A stretch of DNA of 64,000 nt from Terasakiella pusilla DSM 6293 (lineage in GTDB: Bacteria > Pseudomonadota > Alphaproteobacteria > Rhodospirillales > Terasakiellaceae). Position 1 is the first letter of the stretch. The number at the start of each line of letters is the position of its first letter. Positions 33,142 through 43,627 of the stretch are shown in pieces. Made by a program: the position numbers and the translations under genes. A model generated the notes under the pieces. That model worked only from the letters and a program-made list of their open reading frames with translations. It searched no databases and was not told the DNA's origin. The stretch is taken from the NCBI RefSeq assembly GCF_000688235.1, contig NZ_JHYO01000012.1, forward strand, positions 1-64,000. The letters are read 5' to 3'.

Positions 33142-33793
33142 TGACGGCCTCGCGGAATTTTTCAATCCAGTTTTTGATCTCTTCAGATCGGGTTTTCAGT
33201 GCGGTGCGGTTAACCGCCAGACGCGACGTAATCTCGCAAATCTGCTCAACCTCTACCAAACCATTCGCTTTCAACGTAGACCCGGAGGACACCAGATCAA
33301 CGATGCGAGAACAGAGCCCCATATTCGGTGCCAGCTCCATTGCCCCATTTAGTTTGATACATTCCGCTTGCACACCCCGTTTTGCAAAATATTTGCTGGT
33401 GATGTTGGGGTATTTGGTCGCCACACGCACGTGGGACCAACGGCTGGGATCATCACTATCCGACAAATCCTTGGGTTCTGCCACACAGATGCGGCAATAG
33501 CCGATATTCAGATCAAGCGGGGCGTAAATTTCAGGATAATCAAATTCAAGCAACACATCACCGCCGCACACACCGATTTGCGCTGCGCCAAAGGCCACAA
33601 AGGTCGCCACGTCAAAACTGCGTACCCGCACGATCTCGATATGGTCATGGTTGGTTGCAAACTTCAGCGCGCGGGATTTGGAATCAAAAAATGCGGCTTC
33701 CGGTTCAATACCGGCCTTTTTGACCAAGGGCATCACTTCATCAAGGATGCGACCTTTCGGAAGGGCGATTACGAGTTTTTCTTGTTCAGACAT
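33125..33793 (-). CDS. hisG: ATP phosphoribosyltransferase catalytic subunit, short form
   Basis: A 222-residue HisG of the short type, lacking the C-terminal regulatory domain; such enzymes need HisZ for activity and feedback by histidine. [22 protein letters not shown] at the N-terminus, [10 protein letters not shown]-type loop ([13 protein letters not shown]) and [15 protein letters not shown] (phosphoribosyl-binding) are visible. It catalyses ATP plus PRPP, the first step of histidine synthesis. hisZ is not in this window. 14 bases after murA. Confidence 0.95.
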   Translation of the reverse strand: MSEQEKLVIALPKGRILDEVMPLVKKAGIEPEAAFFDSKSRALKFATNHDHIEIVRVRSFDVATFVAFGAAQIGVCGGDVLLEFDYPEIYAPLDLNIGYCRICVAEPKDLSDSDDPSRWSHVRVATKYPNITSKYFAKRGVQAECIKLNGAMELAPNMGLCSRIVDLVSSGSTLKANGLVEVEQICEITSRLAVNRTALKTRSEEIKNWIEKFREAVNDVSS

Positions 33794-33807
33794 CTGTCTT
33801 CATCCAT

Positions 33808-35103
33808 CTATTCGGCAGGGGCGCCTTTTTCACGGTAGATATTTGCACCGCAGGCGGAAAGTTTCTGTTCCAGGGCTTCATAACCACGGTCCAAATGATA
33901 GACGCGGTTTACAATGGTTTCGCCTTCGGCTGCAAGCCCCGCCAGCACCAAAGACATGGACGCACGCAAATCTGTCGCCATAACCGGCGCACCGGACAGC
34001 TTTTTCACGCCGCGCACGATCGCGCTTCGACCATGCACATTTACATTTGCGCCCATACGCGACAGTTCCGGCACATGCATAAAGCGATTTTCAAAGATCG
34101 ATTCGGTAATCATGGACGCGCCATCGGCAATCGTCATCAGGACCATCATCTGCGCCTGCATGTCGGTGGGGAACGCCGGATAAGGTTCAGTCATCACATC
34201 CACACCTTTTAACGGCCCATCGCGCCAAACGCGGATACCGTCTTCGACTTCCTCAAACTTAACGCCACATTTCGCCATGGTTTCCGCAACAGACTCAATC
34301 AGGTCCATACGCGTCCCGGTCAGGGTCAAATCCCCGCCCGTGATCGCAGCAGCAACCGCATAAGACCCGGTTTCGATCCGGTCCGGCAAAACCGCATAGT
34401 TTGCCGCATGCAGTTTTTCCACGCCTTGGATGCGCAAGGTATCACTGCCGATCCCTTCGATTTTCGCGCCCATGGCAACCAGACAATTTGCAAGGTCGGT
34501 AATCTCAGGCTCACGTGCAGCATTAGACAGGACGGTTTCCCCTTTTGCCAGCGTTGCCGCCATCAACAGGTTTTCCGTCGCGCCCACAGACACCATCGGA
34601 AACGTAATATGCGCACCCTTCAGGCCGTCTGGAGCTTCTGCGACAATGTAACCTTCTTGCAGGTCGATCTGGGCACCCATTTGTTCGAGGGCGGATAAGT
34701 GAATATCCACAGGACGTGTGCCGATCGCACAGCCCCCCGGCAAGGAGACTTTGCCTTTGCCATACCGTGCCAACAGTGGACCCAACACCAAAACAGACGC
34801 CCGCATTTTGCGCACCACATCATAAGGCGCAACCGTCATACCTTTATCATGGGCCGTCAGTTCAAACACACGGCCCACATGACCACCGTTCGGGGCATGC
34901 CCGTTCATGCCGACTTCCACGCCCAACTCTGCCAGCAAATGTGTCATGGTGGTGATATCCACCAGATGCGGCAGGTTTGACAGTGTCAATGTTTCTTCGC
35001 TCAAAAGGCACGCTGCCATCAGGGGCAACGCTGCGTTTTTAGCACCGCCAATGCGGATGGACCCTCGCAGCGGCACACCGCCGCGAATGTGAATTCTGTC
35101 CAT
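33808..35103 (-). CDS. murA: UDP-N-acetylglucosamine 1-carboxyvinyltransferase
   Basis: A 431-residue MurA, first committed step of peptidoglycan synthesis (transfer of enolpyruvate from PEP). Lys22-Asn23 in GGAKNAALP and Cys125 in [13 protein letters not shown] are the PEP site residues; the Cys means it should be fosfomycin sensitive. Further marks are [11 protein letters not shown] and [11 protein letters not shown]. Starts 12 bases after dcd. Confidence 0.97.
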   Translation of the reverse strand: MDRIHIRGGVPLRGSIRIGGAKNAALPLMAACLLSEETLTLSNLPHLVDITTMTHLLAELGVEVGMNGHAPNGGHVGRVFELTAHDKGMTVAPYDVVRKMRASVLVLGPLLARYGKGKVSLPGGCAIGTRPVDIHLSALEQMGAQIDLQEGYIVAEAPDGLKGAHITFPMVSVGATENLLMAATLAKGETVLSNAAREPEITDLANCLVAMGAKIEGIGSDTLRIQGVEKLHAANYAVLPDRIETGSYAVAAAITGGDLTLTGTRMDLIESVAETMAKCGVKFEEVEDGIRVWRDGPLKGVDVMTEPYPAFPTDMQAQMMVLMTIADGASMITESIFENRFMHVPELSRMGANVNVHGRSAIVRGVKKLSGAPVMATDLRASMSLVLAGLAAEGETIVNRVYHLDRGYEALEQKLSACGANIYREKGAPAE

Positions 35104-35115
35104 TAATTCTGTTCC

Positions 35116-35670
35116 TTAAAGTTTCGGCAGAGTGACGCCGCGTTGGCCCATATATTTACCGGCACGATCCGCATAAGAGGTTTCGCACACGTCATCTGCT
35201 TTCAAGAAGATGAACTGGCACGCCCCTTCGTTGGCATAGATTTTTGCAGGCAACGGGGTTGTATTTGAAAATTCCAGCGTCACATGGCCTTCCCATTCGG
35301 GTTCCAGCGGGGTGACGTTGACGATGATGCCGCACCGCGCATAGGTGGATTTGCCCAGACAAATCACCAAGGTATCGCGCGGAATGCGAAAATATTCGAC
35401 CGTATGGCCCAGCGCAAAGCTGTTAGGTGGGATGATGACACAGTCCTGATCGCGCGTGATAAAGCAGTCCTCATCAAAATTTTTGGGATCTACCGTTGCC
35501 GAGTCCACGTTGGAGAAGATCTTAAAATCACTGGCAACGCGGGCATCATATCCATAAGAAGACAAGCCATAGGAAATCACCCCGTCACGGTTTAAGCCAT
35601 CGACAAACGGTTCAATCATACCGTCGTTGAGGGCCCGTTCACGGATCCACTTATCTGGCAATACGGACAT
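35116..35670 (-). CDS. dcd: dCTP deaminase
   Basis: A 184-residue trimeric enzyme making dUTP from dCTP for dTMP synthesis. Family segments: [32 protein letters not shown]-type ([16 protein letters not shown]), [31 protein letters not shown] with the catalytic Arg and Glu, and the flexible C-terminus [13 protein letters not shown]. First gene of the operon. Confidence 0.96.
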   Translation of the reverse strand: MSVLPDKWIRERALNDGMIEPFVDGLNRDGVISYGLSSYGYDARVASDFKIFSNVDSATVDPKNFDEDCFITRDQDCVIIPPNSFALGHTVEYFRIPRDTLVICLGKSTYARCGIIVNVTPLEPEWEGHVTLEFSNTTPLPAKIYANEGACQFIFLKADDVCETSYADRAGKYMGQRGVTLPKL

Positions 35671-35765
35671 GTCGCTTTTCCTCTTTCGCGCGAGTTAGAC
35701 GATGAAGCTTTTTTATTAAAGCAAAGCGCGCAGAGTCTCAAGCACAGAAAACACGTGGTGTTGGC

Positions 35766-35921
35766 CTATTCTTTGGCGTCCGGTTCGCTGGGCGTTTTGC
35801 GCGCACGCGACTGAGTCTTGCGACGACGCAGATTCGCGCGCAAGGCTTCCGCCAGACGGTCCTGTTTTTTCTGTTTCTCCTCCTGTTTTTGGGAGGATTG
35901 TTTCGGCATTTCTTTACTCAT
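35766..35921 (-). CDS. Small basic conserved protein, 51 aa
   Basis: A Lys/Arg/Gln-rich helical protein (MSKEMPKQSSQKQEEKQKKQDRLAEALRANLRRRKTQSRAR). The RLAEALRANLRRRK core is typical of a small hypothetical family common in alphaproteobacteria. GGAG precedes the ATG at 35921. Likely nucleic-acid associated; function unknown. Monocistronic between dcd and tRNA-Thr. Confidence 0.6.
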   Translation of the reverse strand: MSKEMPKQSSQKQEEKQKKQDRLAEALRANLRRRKTQSRARKTPSEPDAKE

Positions 35922-36037
35922 GGCTCCATAGGTGCCCCAAGTTCGCCTAAGCGTCAAGTCAAACTGCATTTTTCGAAAAAAAGAGCTTGAACACATCCCA
36001 AGCCTATGCGATATACCGCCCACGCAAAGCGTCATGT

Positions 36038-36112
<75 letters not shown>

Positions 36113-36449
36113 TTTCTCGTTTATTGACCAATCTTTGCAGTTTCCCAAAAAATCACAACACCTGTCATGCCGCACCTGTTGTGGCGGTATTGCTGAATGT
36201 TGTGTTCTGGCTTTTCCATTGATCACACATTATCCCCTCATCCCCTTCGCACAAGAAGTAGGTCACGATCGCACTTCGTTGCATCTAGGACCTAAGCATA
36301 ATCTAGGTAGGAGCCGCTGCCCTAAACCATAACTTTTAGATGTGTTTGCTGGATATTTACAATTAATTAACTTTACTTATAATTGCTGCATGAACTAAAT
36401 TACCACTAAAGAGAGAGTTTATATTATCTGAAACATACAGGAGGAATTG
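36113..36449. other. Intergenic stretch after tRNA-Thr
   Basis: No gene seen. The last 80 bases are AT-rich and probably carry the promoter of the large secreted protein; AGGAGG at its end is that gene's ribosome site. No duplicate of the tRNA end was found nearby, so there is no sign of insertion here. Confidence 0.5.
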
Positions 36450-39195
36450 ATGCGCAAAGTGGTCGCCATCATTCTATACACTGTTCTGACGTTTAATTGG
36501 GTGAGCATCCCTATTGCGCAAGCAGCAAACACGCAAAGCCATACTATTGCCATTACGCCACAAAACATGACTCCTATTGTCGGTTACAAAGAAAACGACA
36601 TTCAGGTGAAAAAGGCGACAACAAGCATCCCTGGCAGTCCCTTATGCGGTGGTCCGGGACAATCCTCATGTGGCAAAAAGCCGGCTATTTTTAAACAGGC
36701 CGCTAAGGGAAACTGCCCGGAAGGCTCCACATTCGATATTGGAAACTGGGCCTGCTAGATATGAACGCTCTGCGGCTCCGATAGACAATTATAAAGCCTG
36801 TCAGAAGAAGCGCCCAGAACCAAAACTTTTAGGCGAATTCATGTCCGCGTCCAAACAAGGAGATATCTGCCCTCAAGGGTCCACCTTTGATGGTATTCGC
36901 GGCGGAGAGTGCTGGAAATGTCCGCAAGGCTATGGGCGGACCATGGCAGCAATTGATCAACACAACGCCTGTCAAAAAGACGGTATGTTCGGTCCCATCG
37001 CCCCTGCCAAGTTAATCAAAAAAGCCGACTGCAATCCGGGTGAGATTCAAGACGGCATCGGCGGGAATGGTGGTTCTTGCTGGACGTGCCCGGAAGGGAC
37101 CGACCGCACAGTTCTTCCCATCAACGGTGCCGCCGCCTGCGAGAAATCAGAATGGTTTGATTTTGAAAGAGCAACCAAGCTCCAAGATTTAACCTGCCCA
37201 GCTGGCGAAGTGTTTGACTTTATCGACCTGAACCAACAGGACATCAATACCCGCCCCGAATTTAAGACCGACAAACGCCCATCCCCTGTTGAAAGCGGGA
37301 CATGCTGGGCCTGCCCACAAGGGTATGAGCGGACAAGTTCGAGTGTAAAATCCGATGAGGCCTGCCAAGCTCAATACATGGTTTGGCAACCCGGCATTTA
37401 CAAAAACCCCGGTTTATTTGGATTTGCACAAAGGGGCGTTGTTGAAAAAGTTTTACAAAACCTGCTCAAGCGAAATCCTGACTTGATCGCTTCTGCCCTC
37501 AGCGCTGCGGCCGAAGAAGTTGCCTCAACCAACGACATTTCTGAGGCTGACGCCTTACGTGCCGAAACAGAGCGCATGAAAACAAACCCAGCCCACAGCA
37601 CTGTTGCCGCGGCTTTGGTCATGCGTCGGATTATGGCAGCGATTGCCGACCCTTCCAAAGTAACCGATTATGAAAAACAGCTGGCTGAAGCCTTCGGACG
37701 GTATATCCAAAAACGCCGGACCTTCATGGCTGAGGAAGCGCTATCGGCTTACAACGCCTGGAAAGAAGCCGATCTGGAAGCGCGCACCGCCCGCAACCGC
37801 CATAACTTGATAAGCTTGATTGACTATGGAACTGTCCCTCCTGACTTCGCCAATATTGCCGCCGGCACCTTTTTTAGCACGGAAATAGATGCCGCCATAT
37901 CCGGTGCCGCCGGTATTGCGGTGGGGGCAATCCCCGTCGTCGGTACGGTTTTGGGCGATCTTGCGAGCCTCACAACCGGCGAAGCCCTGAACGGTTTTGG
38001 GAACTTTAAAACAGCAGATACCTCTATCCAATTTATTGCAAAAAATTCGGTTGAAATTGCGATCGGAAAAGCCATTGAACTGTTTATGCAGAAAATGGCG
38101 AAGGAAACAGCCAAAACAGCCCTGACCAACATTATCTCCCAACAAACAGCCCTGAATATGTCCCGCGCCGCAGCCGTCAAGACCGCCACGGAGACGTCGA
38201 AGCGACTTCTCTCCACACTGACGGGCGCAGGACCAACGGTGATTATCACTGTGGCAAGTATGATCTTGACCATCAACATTGAGAACATCATCAATATCAC
38301 AGAAGCGCCCGGCAGGTTAAACGCCTCCTTAGCCACCGCCAAACAGCCCGTAGAATTAAGTGATCTGACCCGACTGGCAAACACACCTGAGGGTATCGCG
38401 CAGCTCCTAAGTTATTGGGGCTTCCTCATGAGTGGGGAAATGAAACCCGTCAAAGTCTTTATGGACGACTGGACAAAGTCTTATGCTGCCGTAGAAGAGA
38501 TTCTGGCCAGTAAAGACATCAACAATTGGGTACAGATGCCCGGTGACGCCACAGCCATTGGCGCAGGTTCTGCGGATCATGTCATGGTGGTTGGCGCCAA
38601 TGATAAAATCTACAACTGGAATCAGTCGGGCCAAAAGTGGGAAGACTTTGACGGCTTTCTGCGCGAAATTGATGTTCTCCCCAATGGAGCCCCCATCGGT
38701 CTCAACAGTGAAAGGCATATTTTTGCCTATCTAAACAACGAATGGACACAACTTACGGGGGGCGCAAACGACATCGGTGTCGGCGCAAACGGCGCAATCT
38801 GGGTCATCGGCGAAGAACCGGTTAAGGGCGGCTTCCCGATTTACAAGTGGGTGAACGGTGCGTTCAAGCAAGAAAAAGGAGAGGCCGCGGGCGTGCGTAT
38901 CGATGTGAGCCCAGACGGAACCCCATGGGTCATCAACCAATCTGGGGAAGTTTTCAAAAAGATCAACGATCGCTGGTCACACGAAGAGGCCGCGCCAAAG
39001 GCACAGGACATTGCAATCAGCGCAAATGGCACAATCCTTATCGTCGGGCAAGATGGCCACCTCTACATTTCAAGGGGCAATCAATGGGCCCAGCTTGCGC
39101 ACGTCGCAAAGATCAAACGCGCGAGTGTGGATGGAAAAGGCACCGTCTGGGCCATCTCGGAGGACAACCTGATCTATCGACAAAAGACCAAATAG
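36450..39195 (+). pseudogene. Large secreted Cys-rich repeat/tectonin-like protein, frame broken near 36755
   Basis: The start at 36450 has AGGAGG and a signal peptide (about 1-27, ending AQA). After 102 residues the frame stops at GNWAC; the next frame continues to 39195 from YERSAAPIDNYKAC. By comparison with the later repeats (CW.CP.GY.RT......AC), about 13 bases are missing, causing the shift. The full protein would be about 915 residues: four Cys-rich repeats of about 55 residues, a helical middle with hydrophobic stretches (about 440-480, 530-545), and a C-terminal series of about 40-residue tectonin-type beta-propeller repeats (DIGVGANGAIWVIG, RIDVSPDGTPWVIN, DIAISANGTILIVG, RASVDGKGTVWAIS). 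Function unknown. Confidence 0.7.
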
Positions 39196-39223
39196 CATCC
39201 ACATATGGATCCTGTAGACCAGC

Positions 39224-39259
39224 ACATCGGGGAGAAGGCTTTCGTCTTCTCCCCGATGT
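39224..39259. terminator. Strong hairpin between convergent genes
   Basis: Fourteen-base-pair perfect stem ACATCGGGGAGAAG (39224-39237) with CTTCTCCCCGATGT (39246-39259). No T-run; probably ends the large secreted gene and the SDR gene. Confidence 0.7.
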
Positions 39260-39313
39260 ACGTCTAACCTGCAACTTTGCTCCATAAACTTGCTCTGGCT
39301 ATCCGACAAGAGC

Positions 39314-40021
39314 TTAAGGCTTAACTTCTTGTCCATCCCACGCAAAGATCAAGCCTGTCTGATCCGGGGTCCGGGTCTTGATGACATCATATAAATATTT
39401 TGCCGATTGATCCGGTGTAAACAGCTTACCCTCAGGGACATTGGCCTGAAAAGGTTGCGAGAGATTGGTGTCCACGGTTCCCGGATGTAGGCCGATAACG
39501 CAAGCTGACTTGTTGCGTCGGGCGACTTCGATCGCGGCGGTTTTAATCATCATATTGAGCGCAGCTTTTGAGGCGCGATAGCCGTACCAGCCGCCCAAAC
39601 GGTTATCACTGATGCTGCCCACCCGTGCCGAGATTGCTGCAAACACCGCTGGTGATGTCCGGTTCAACTTCCCCAACGTATGTTTTGCAATCAAGCTGGG
39701 GCCAATCGTATTCAAGGCGAAATATCTTGCCAACTTATCGCCGTCCAAATCGCGTAAACTTTTCTCCGGTGCAATCTCCGCCTCACACAACATGCCGGTT
39801 GCGACCACCACCAGATCAAGCGGTCCCTCGACCTCTGCCACAGCGCGCGCAATACTGCCTTCATCGGTCAATTCAAAGGTAAAGGGATGGACTTTCTTTG
39901 CCTCAAAGGATTGCATCTGACGCGCGCCCGCATAAATCTGTTGAAAGCGTTCCTCCTCACCTAGCAGTCGGACGAGCGCCCGCCCAATACCACCGCTTGC
40001 GCCAAAGATCATTGCCTTCAT
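39314..40021 (-). CDS. Short-chain dehydrogenase/reductase
   Basis: A 235-residue SDR enzyme. Cofactor motif FGASGGIGRALV at the N-terminus, Asn in LNTIGP, Ser in ISARVGSI, and the catalytic YxxxK in WYGYRASKAALN; PGTVDTNLSQPF is typical of the CsgA/C-factor-like branch. Substrate unknown. Monocistronic, divergent from the gene at 40131. Confidence 0.88.
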   Translation of the reverse strand: MKAMIFGASGGIGRALVRLLGEEERFQQIYAGARQMQSFEAKKVHPFTFELTDEGSIARAVAEVEGPLDLVVVATGMLCEAEIAPEKSLRDLDGDKLARYFALNTIGPSLIAKHTLGKLNRTSPAVFAAISARVGSISDNRLGGWYGYRASKAALNMMIKTAAIEVARRNKSACVIGLHPGTVDTNLSQPFQANVPEGKLFTPDQSAKYLYDVIKTRTPDQTGLIFAWDGQEVKP

Positions 40022-40130
40022 CTATCCGTCCTCCTGTTCTGCTGGGCTTTATACGTCCCCCCGGAACAATCGGATCAACAGGGATGATCTATCCGCACCG
40101 CATTGTCGTATAGAAAGCAAGGAGATCGCC

Positions 40131-40718
40131 ATGACTGAAACATTGAATGATAACATCCTCCAGAGCTTTTTAGAGTTGGCTGAAAATACGCCCGTTCATC
40201 ACCTCACGCCCGATGCGGTTGCACACAAAGCCGGATTATCCCTGACGGACCTCCCCCCCAAATTGGCAGACGGGTTTGATTTTGCCGATGCCTATATCGA
40301 CACGATCAATCAACGCGTCGTCTATGGCTTTCAGGCAGACCCACAAGATAGCGTGCGCGAACGTTTGTTTGATCTGTTGATGCAATATTTCGACGAACTA
40401 TCCCTTCATAAAAATGCCGCCTTAAATATTGAGCGCGGCTTTAAAGCCCGCCCGGGCGCACTGTGCAAACGCCACAAGCTGATCTTTGATCTGTTTGGCG
40501 AGATGCTCACAGTCTGTCAGGCCAACGCCAAGGGATTACGCGGTCGCTTACGTATCCGCAGCCTGCAAGCGCTGTTTTTGCTGGTCTACAACGTCTGGCG
40601 CACCGATGACACCGAAGATATGGCAAAGACCATGGCGGCACTGGATAAACACCTTGCCAAAGCCGAACAATGGGAAGCAAAGCTCACCTGTCCCCTCACC
40701 CGCCGGAGTGTGGCCTAA
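40131..40718 (+). CDS. TetR-fold protein (COQ9/TetR-like) paired with an ABC1 kinase
   Basis: A 195-residue helical protein. The N-terminal 60 residues have a degenerate TetR-like HTH (ILQSFLELAENTPVHHLTPDAVAHKAGLSLTDLP), followed by a helical ligand-type domain (SVRERLFDLLMQYFDELSLHKNAALNI). In ubiquinone synthesis COQ9 is a lipid-binding member of the TetR fold, and here the next gene is an ABC1 (COQ8/UbiB) kinase overlapping it by one base. That pairing suggests a quinone or lipid role rather than transcription, though a regulator is also possible. Confidence 0.6.
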   Translation: MTETLNDNILQSFLELAENTPVHHLTPDAVAHKAGLSLTDLPPKLADGFDFADAYIDTINQRVVYGFQADPQDSVRERLFDLLMQYFDELSLHKNAALNIERGFKARPGALCKRHKLIFDLFGEMLTVCQANAKGLRGRLRIRSLQALFLLVYNVWRTDDTEDMAKTMAALDKHLAKAEQWEAKLTCPLTRRSVA

Positions 40719-42049
40719 TGAAAGAAGATAACCGCCTGTTACAACGGCTCAAGCGCTATGGCAGTGTTGGCGTTTCTGCCGGTAAAATGGCAACCACCTT
40801 TGCCGGACAACGCCTGACTTCTGACAGTTTTGTCACGGAAAAAGCCGCCCAAGAACTCCGTAAAGCCCTTGGCGGCTTAAAAGGGCCAATCATGAAAGTC
40901 GCCCAGATCATGGCGACCATCCCCGATGCGCTGCCCGAAGAATTTGCCAAAGAACTGTCTCAACTGCAAAGCGATGCGCCGCCCATGGGATGGCCCTTTG
41001 TCAAACGCCGCATGACCAAGGAACTCGGCCCAAACTGGCAAGCCCGCTTTGACACTTTTGAACGGGAGTCCAGCTATGCAGCCTCCCTTGGGCAAGTCCA
41101 TCATGCAACCGACCACGCGGGCAACCGACTTGTGTGCAAGTTGCAATACCCCGATATGTCCAGCGCCATTGAAGCGGATTTGAAACAGCTTAAGTTTATC
41201 TTCTCCATCTATCGCCGGTACGACAAAGCCATTGATCCGAGCAACATTCTGGAAGAACTCACCGAGCGTCTGCGTGAAGAGTTGGATTATCGCCGCGAAG
41301 CCAAAAACATGCAGCTTTACGCGGAAATTTTAAAAGACGAGCCTATGATCCACGTGCCCGTCCCCGACACGGACCTGTCCAGCGACCGCTTACTCAGCAT
41401 GTCCTATATGGAAGGTCAGCCCCTGATCAAAATGGCAGAAGATAATCCCGATCTGCGCAACACCATCGCCATTGCCATGTTCAAGGCATGGTATCTGCCG
41501 CTTTATCATTACGGCGTCATCCATGGTGATCCCCATCTGGGAAACTATACGGTGCGCCCGGACGGATCCCTCAACCTGCTGGATTTCGGCTGTATCCGCT
41601 TTTTTGAAGCCAGCTTCGTCGGCGGGATCATCGACCTTTACAAAGCCATCCGTGATGGCGACCATGACCTTGCCGTCCATGCCTATGAAACATGGGGATT
41701 TGAAAATCTCTCGCGTGAGGTTATCGAGGTGCTAAACCGTTGGGCCCGTTATATCTACACCCCCTTGCTAGAGGATAAAGTCCGGCGCATCCACGACAGC
41801 GACGATGGCCTTTATGGGGCCAAAGTTGCCAACGAGATCCATCAGGAGCTCAAGAAACTCGGTGGTATCCGCCCCCCACGGGAATTTGTCATGGTGGATC
41901 GGGCCGCCGTCGGGCTCGGCAGTGTGTTTATGCGCACCAAGGCCGAGGTCAACTGGCACCGCCTCTTCCATGACCTTGTGGATGGATTTGACGCAGACGC
42001 CTTAAACCGCAAACAAAAAGACCTGCTGACAAAAGTCGGCTTGACCTAA
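40718..42049 (+). CDS. ABC1/UbiB-family atypical kinase
   Basis: A 443-residue ABC1 family protein. The family KxGQ motif appears as KVAQ (GPIMKVAQIMATIPDALPEEF), then the Ala-rich loop ASYAASLGQVHHA-type (YAASLGQVH), ATP Lys in LVCKLQYP, catalytic HGDPHLGNYTV and the metal DFG in LLDFGCIRF. Such proteins (COQ8) use ATPase activity to support quinone synthesis. No C-terminal membrane helices are seen, unlike UbiB. Start ATG overlaps the stop of the previous gene. Confidence 0.88.
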   Translation: MKEDNRLLQRLKRYGSVGVSAGKMATTFAGQRLTSDSFVTEKAAQELRKALGGLKGPIMKVAQIMATIPDALPEEFAKELSQLQSDAPPMGWPFVKRRMTKELGPNWQARFDTFERESSYAASLGQVHHATDHAGNRLVCKLQYPDMSSAIEADLKQLKFIFSIYRRYDKAIDPSNILEELTERLREELDYRREAKNMQLYAEILKDEPMIHVPVPDTDLSSDRLLSMSYMEGQPLIKMAEDNPDLRNTIAIAMFKAWYLPLYHYGVIHGDPHLGNYTVRPDGSLNLLDFGCIRFFEASFVGGIIDLYKAIRDGDHDLAVHAYETWGFENLSREVIEVLNRWARYIYTPLLEDKVRRIHDSDDGLYGAKVANEIHQELKKLGGIRPPREFVMVDRAAVGLGSVFMRTKAEVNWHRLFHDLVDGFDADALNRKQKDLLTKVGLT

Positions 42050-42102
42050 TCGGACGACTGGCAGATAGTCCACCCTTCCCCCATTTTTTAAGCGAACCTC
42101 CC

Positions 42103-42432
42103 ATGGCCTACCTTTACCTTGCCATCGCCATCGTCGGCGAAGTCATTGCCACCAGCGCGCTAAAAGCGTCTGAAGAATTTACCAAACTGGTGCCCAGTAT
42201 TGTGGTTGTCATCGGCTATGGTGTCGCTTTCTATTTTATGACACTGACCATTCGCACGCTGCCTATTGGGATCACTTATGCCATTTGGTCCGGGGTCGGG
42301 ATCGTCCTCGTCACCGTTGCGGGTGCCGTGTTCTATAAGCAAATCCCGGATATTCCCGCCATGATCGGCATTGGCTTTATTATTTTAGGCGTTATTGTCA
42401 TAAATGTTTTCTCTAAAAGCGTGAGTCACTGA
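42103..42432 (+). CDS. Small multidrug resistance (SMR) transporter
   Basis: A 109-residue four-helix protein of the EmrE type: Glu in the first helix (AIVGEVIATSALKASEEFT) is the proton/substrate site, and the third and fourth helices carry GITYAIWSGVGIVLVT and IGFIILGVIVINVFS. Exports cationic compounds in exchange for protons as a dual-topology dimer. The gene stands alone; substrate not predictable. Confidence 0.92.
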   Translation: MAYLYLAIAIVGEVIATSALKASEEFTKLVPSIVVVIGYGVAFYFMTLTIRTLPIGITYAIWSGVGIVLVTVAGAVFYKQIPDIPAMIGIGFIILGVIVINVFSKSVSH

Positions 42433-42552
42433 CCCTAAAGACCCCCGCGTCACATTTTTTAAGCCTTTTCGTCATCAAAGCTTCACGGCGATGAAACATT
42501 CCTGATCCAGTGTCTAGCGTAATTTAAGTTTTACATAGATTAACATTCAGTG

Positions 42553-43365
42553 ATGAGACAGATGACGACTTCAACCGCAACAACACTCGATGTCCGCCTA
42601 GCCAAATCCGAAGACGATATCCGCGCCGCCCAAAGATTACGTTTTCGTGTCTTTTTTGAAGGGATGGGCGCGGTACCGGATGCCCCTGTCGCCCAAGCTG
42701 GTCGTGATTTTGACCGTTTTGACGACTATTGCGACCATCTGCTGGTCATTGATACCGCCAAAGAACAAGCGGGTGAAGACTGCGTGGTCGGCACCTACCG
42801 ACTGCTGCGCCGGAGCGTTGCGCTGCTGCATGAAGGCTTTTATTCCGCTGATGAATTTGACCTGACCCACCTTGAAAATTATCCGGGGGAAATTGTCGAG
42901 CTGGGTCGGTCTTGTGTGGACCCGCACTACCGCGGCAAGGCGGTGATGCAACTGTTGTGGCGCGGCATTGCGGATTATATCAACCAGCACAACATCACCC
43001 TGATGTTTGGCTGTGCAAGCTTCCCCGGTACAGACCCAAAAGCCATGGCGACCGCGCTGTCTTATCTGCATCACCATCACAGCGCACCTGAAGAATGGTC
43101 CCCAAAAGCCCTGAAAAATCGTTTTGTAAACATGAAGCTGCTCAAGAAAAAGCAAATCGACAACCGTCAGGCCTTGCGCGAAATGCCACCGCTGATCAAA
43201 GGCTACCTGCGGGTCGGTGGGGTCATCGGACATGGGGCGGTGATTGATCACCAATTCAACACCACCGATGTCTGCCTGCTGGTTGAAACCGGCAATGTCA
43301 CCGGACGCTATCAGCGCCACTACCTGCAAGAATCTGCTGACCTCCCCAACCAAGCTAACACTTAA
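42553..43365 (+). CDS. OlsB-like ornithine N-acyltransferase (GNAT fold)
   Basis: About 270 residues. The N-terminal half has the pattern of OlsB and of acyl-homoserine lactone synthases: RAAQRLRFRVFFEGMGA, RDFDRFDDYCDHLLVID, VVGTYRLL, VELGRSCVDPHYRG and LFGCASFPGT-type (LMFGCASFPGTDP). It would transfer a 3-hydroxyacyl chain from ACP to ornithine, first step of ornithine lipid synthesis, used in phosphate-poor water. olsA is not adjacent. No ribosome site visible; several ATG starts within 12 bases are possible. Confidence 0.8.
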   Translation: MRQMTTSTATTLDVRLAKSEDDIRAAQRLRFRVFFEGMGAVPDAPVAQAGRDFDRFDDYCDHLLVIDTAKEQAGEDCVVGTYRLLRRSVALLHEGFYSADEFDLTHLENYPGEIVELGRSCVDPHYRGKAVMQLLWRGIADYINQHNITLMFGCASFPGTDPKAMATALSYLHHHHSAPEEWSPKALKNRFVNMKLLKKKQIDNRQALREMPPLIKGYLRVGGVIGHGAVIDHQFNTTDVCLLVETGNVTGRYQRHYLQESADLPNQANT

Positions 43366-43627
43366 AAAAAATCTGTCCCTTGTTCTCAGGAAACGCCGTT
43401 CGCTATGACACAGTTTATCAAAGTGAAAGAGTTCCACTGGTTGGAAGACATTTTCATGACGTGGATCTCTAGATATTAGCTTGCTAGATGGTCGACTCCT
43501 TAATTTTGCACTTTATAGTAGAAAAAAGCCAGGTCTTGTCACGCATTTTTTACAGATATCCCTTTATAAATGTTCGTAAAGTGAGCTAAACTGCCTTTCA
43601 CATTTTTTATAAAGAGAGCCTGTTGCC

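Noticed and set aside
42553-43365. Acyl-homoserine lactone synthase
   Set aside because: The N-terminal fold is shared, but length and the VELGRSCVDPHYRG pattern fit OlsB better and no LuxR gene is adjacent.
42637-43437. Minus-strand frame (266 codons) antisense to the OlsB-like gene
   Set aside because: Shadow frame without ribosome site or family motifs.
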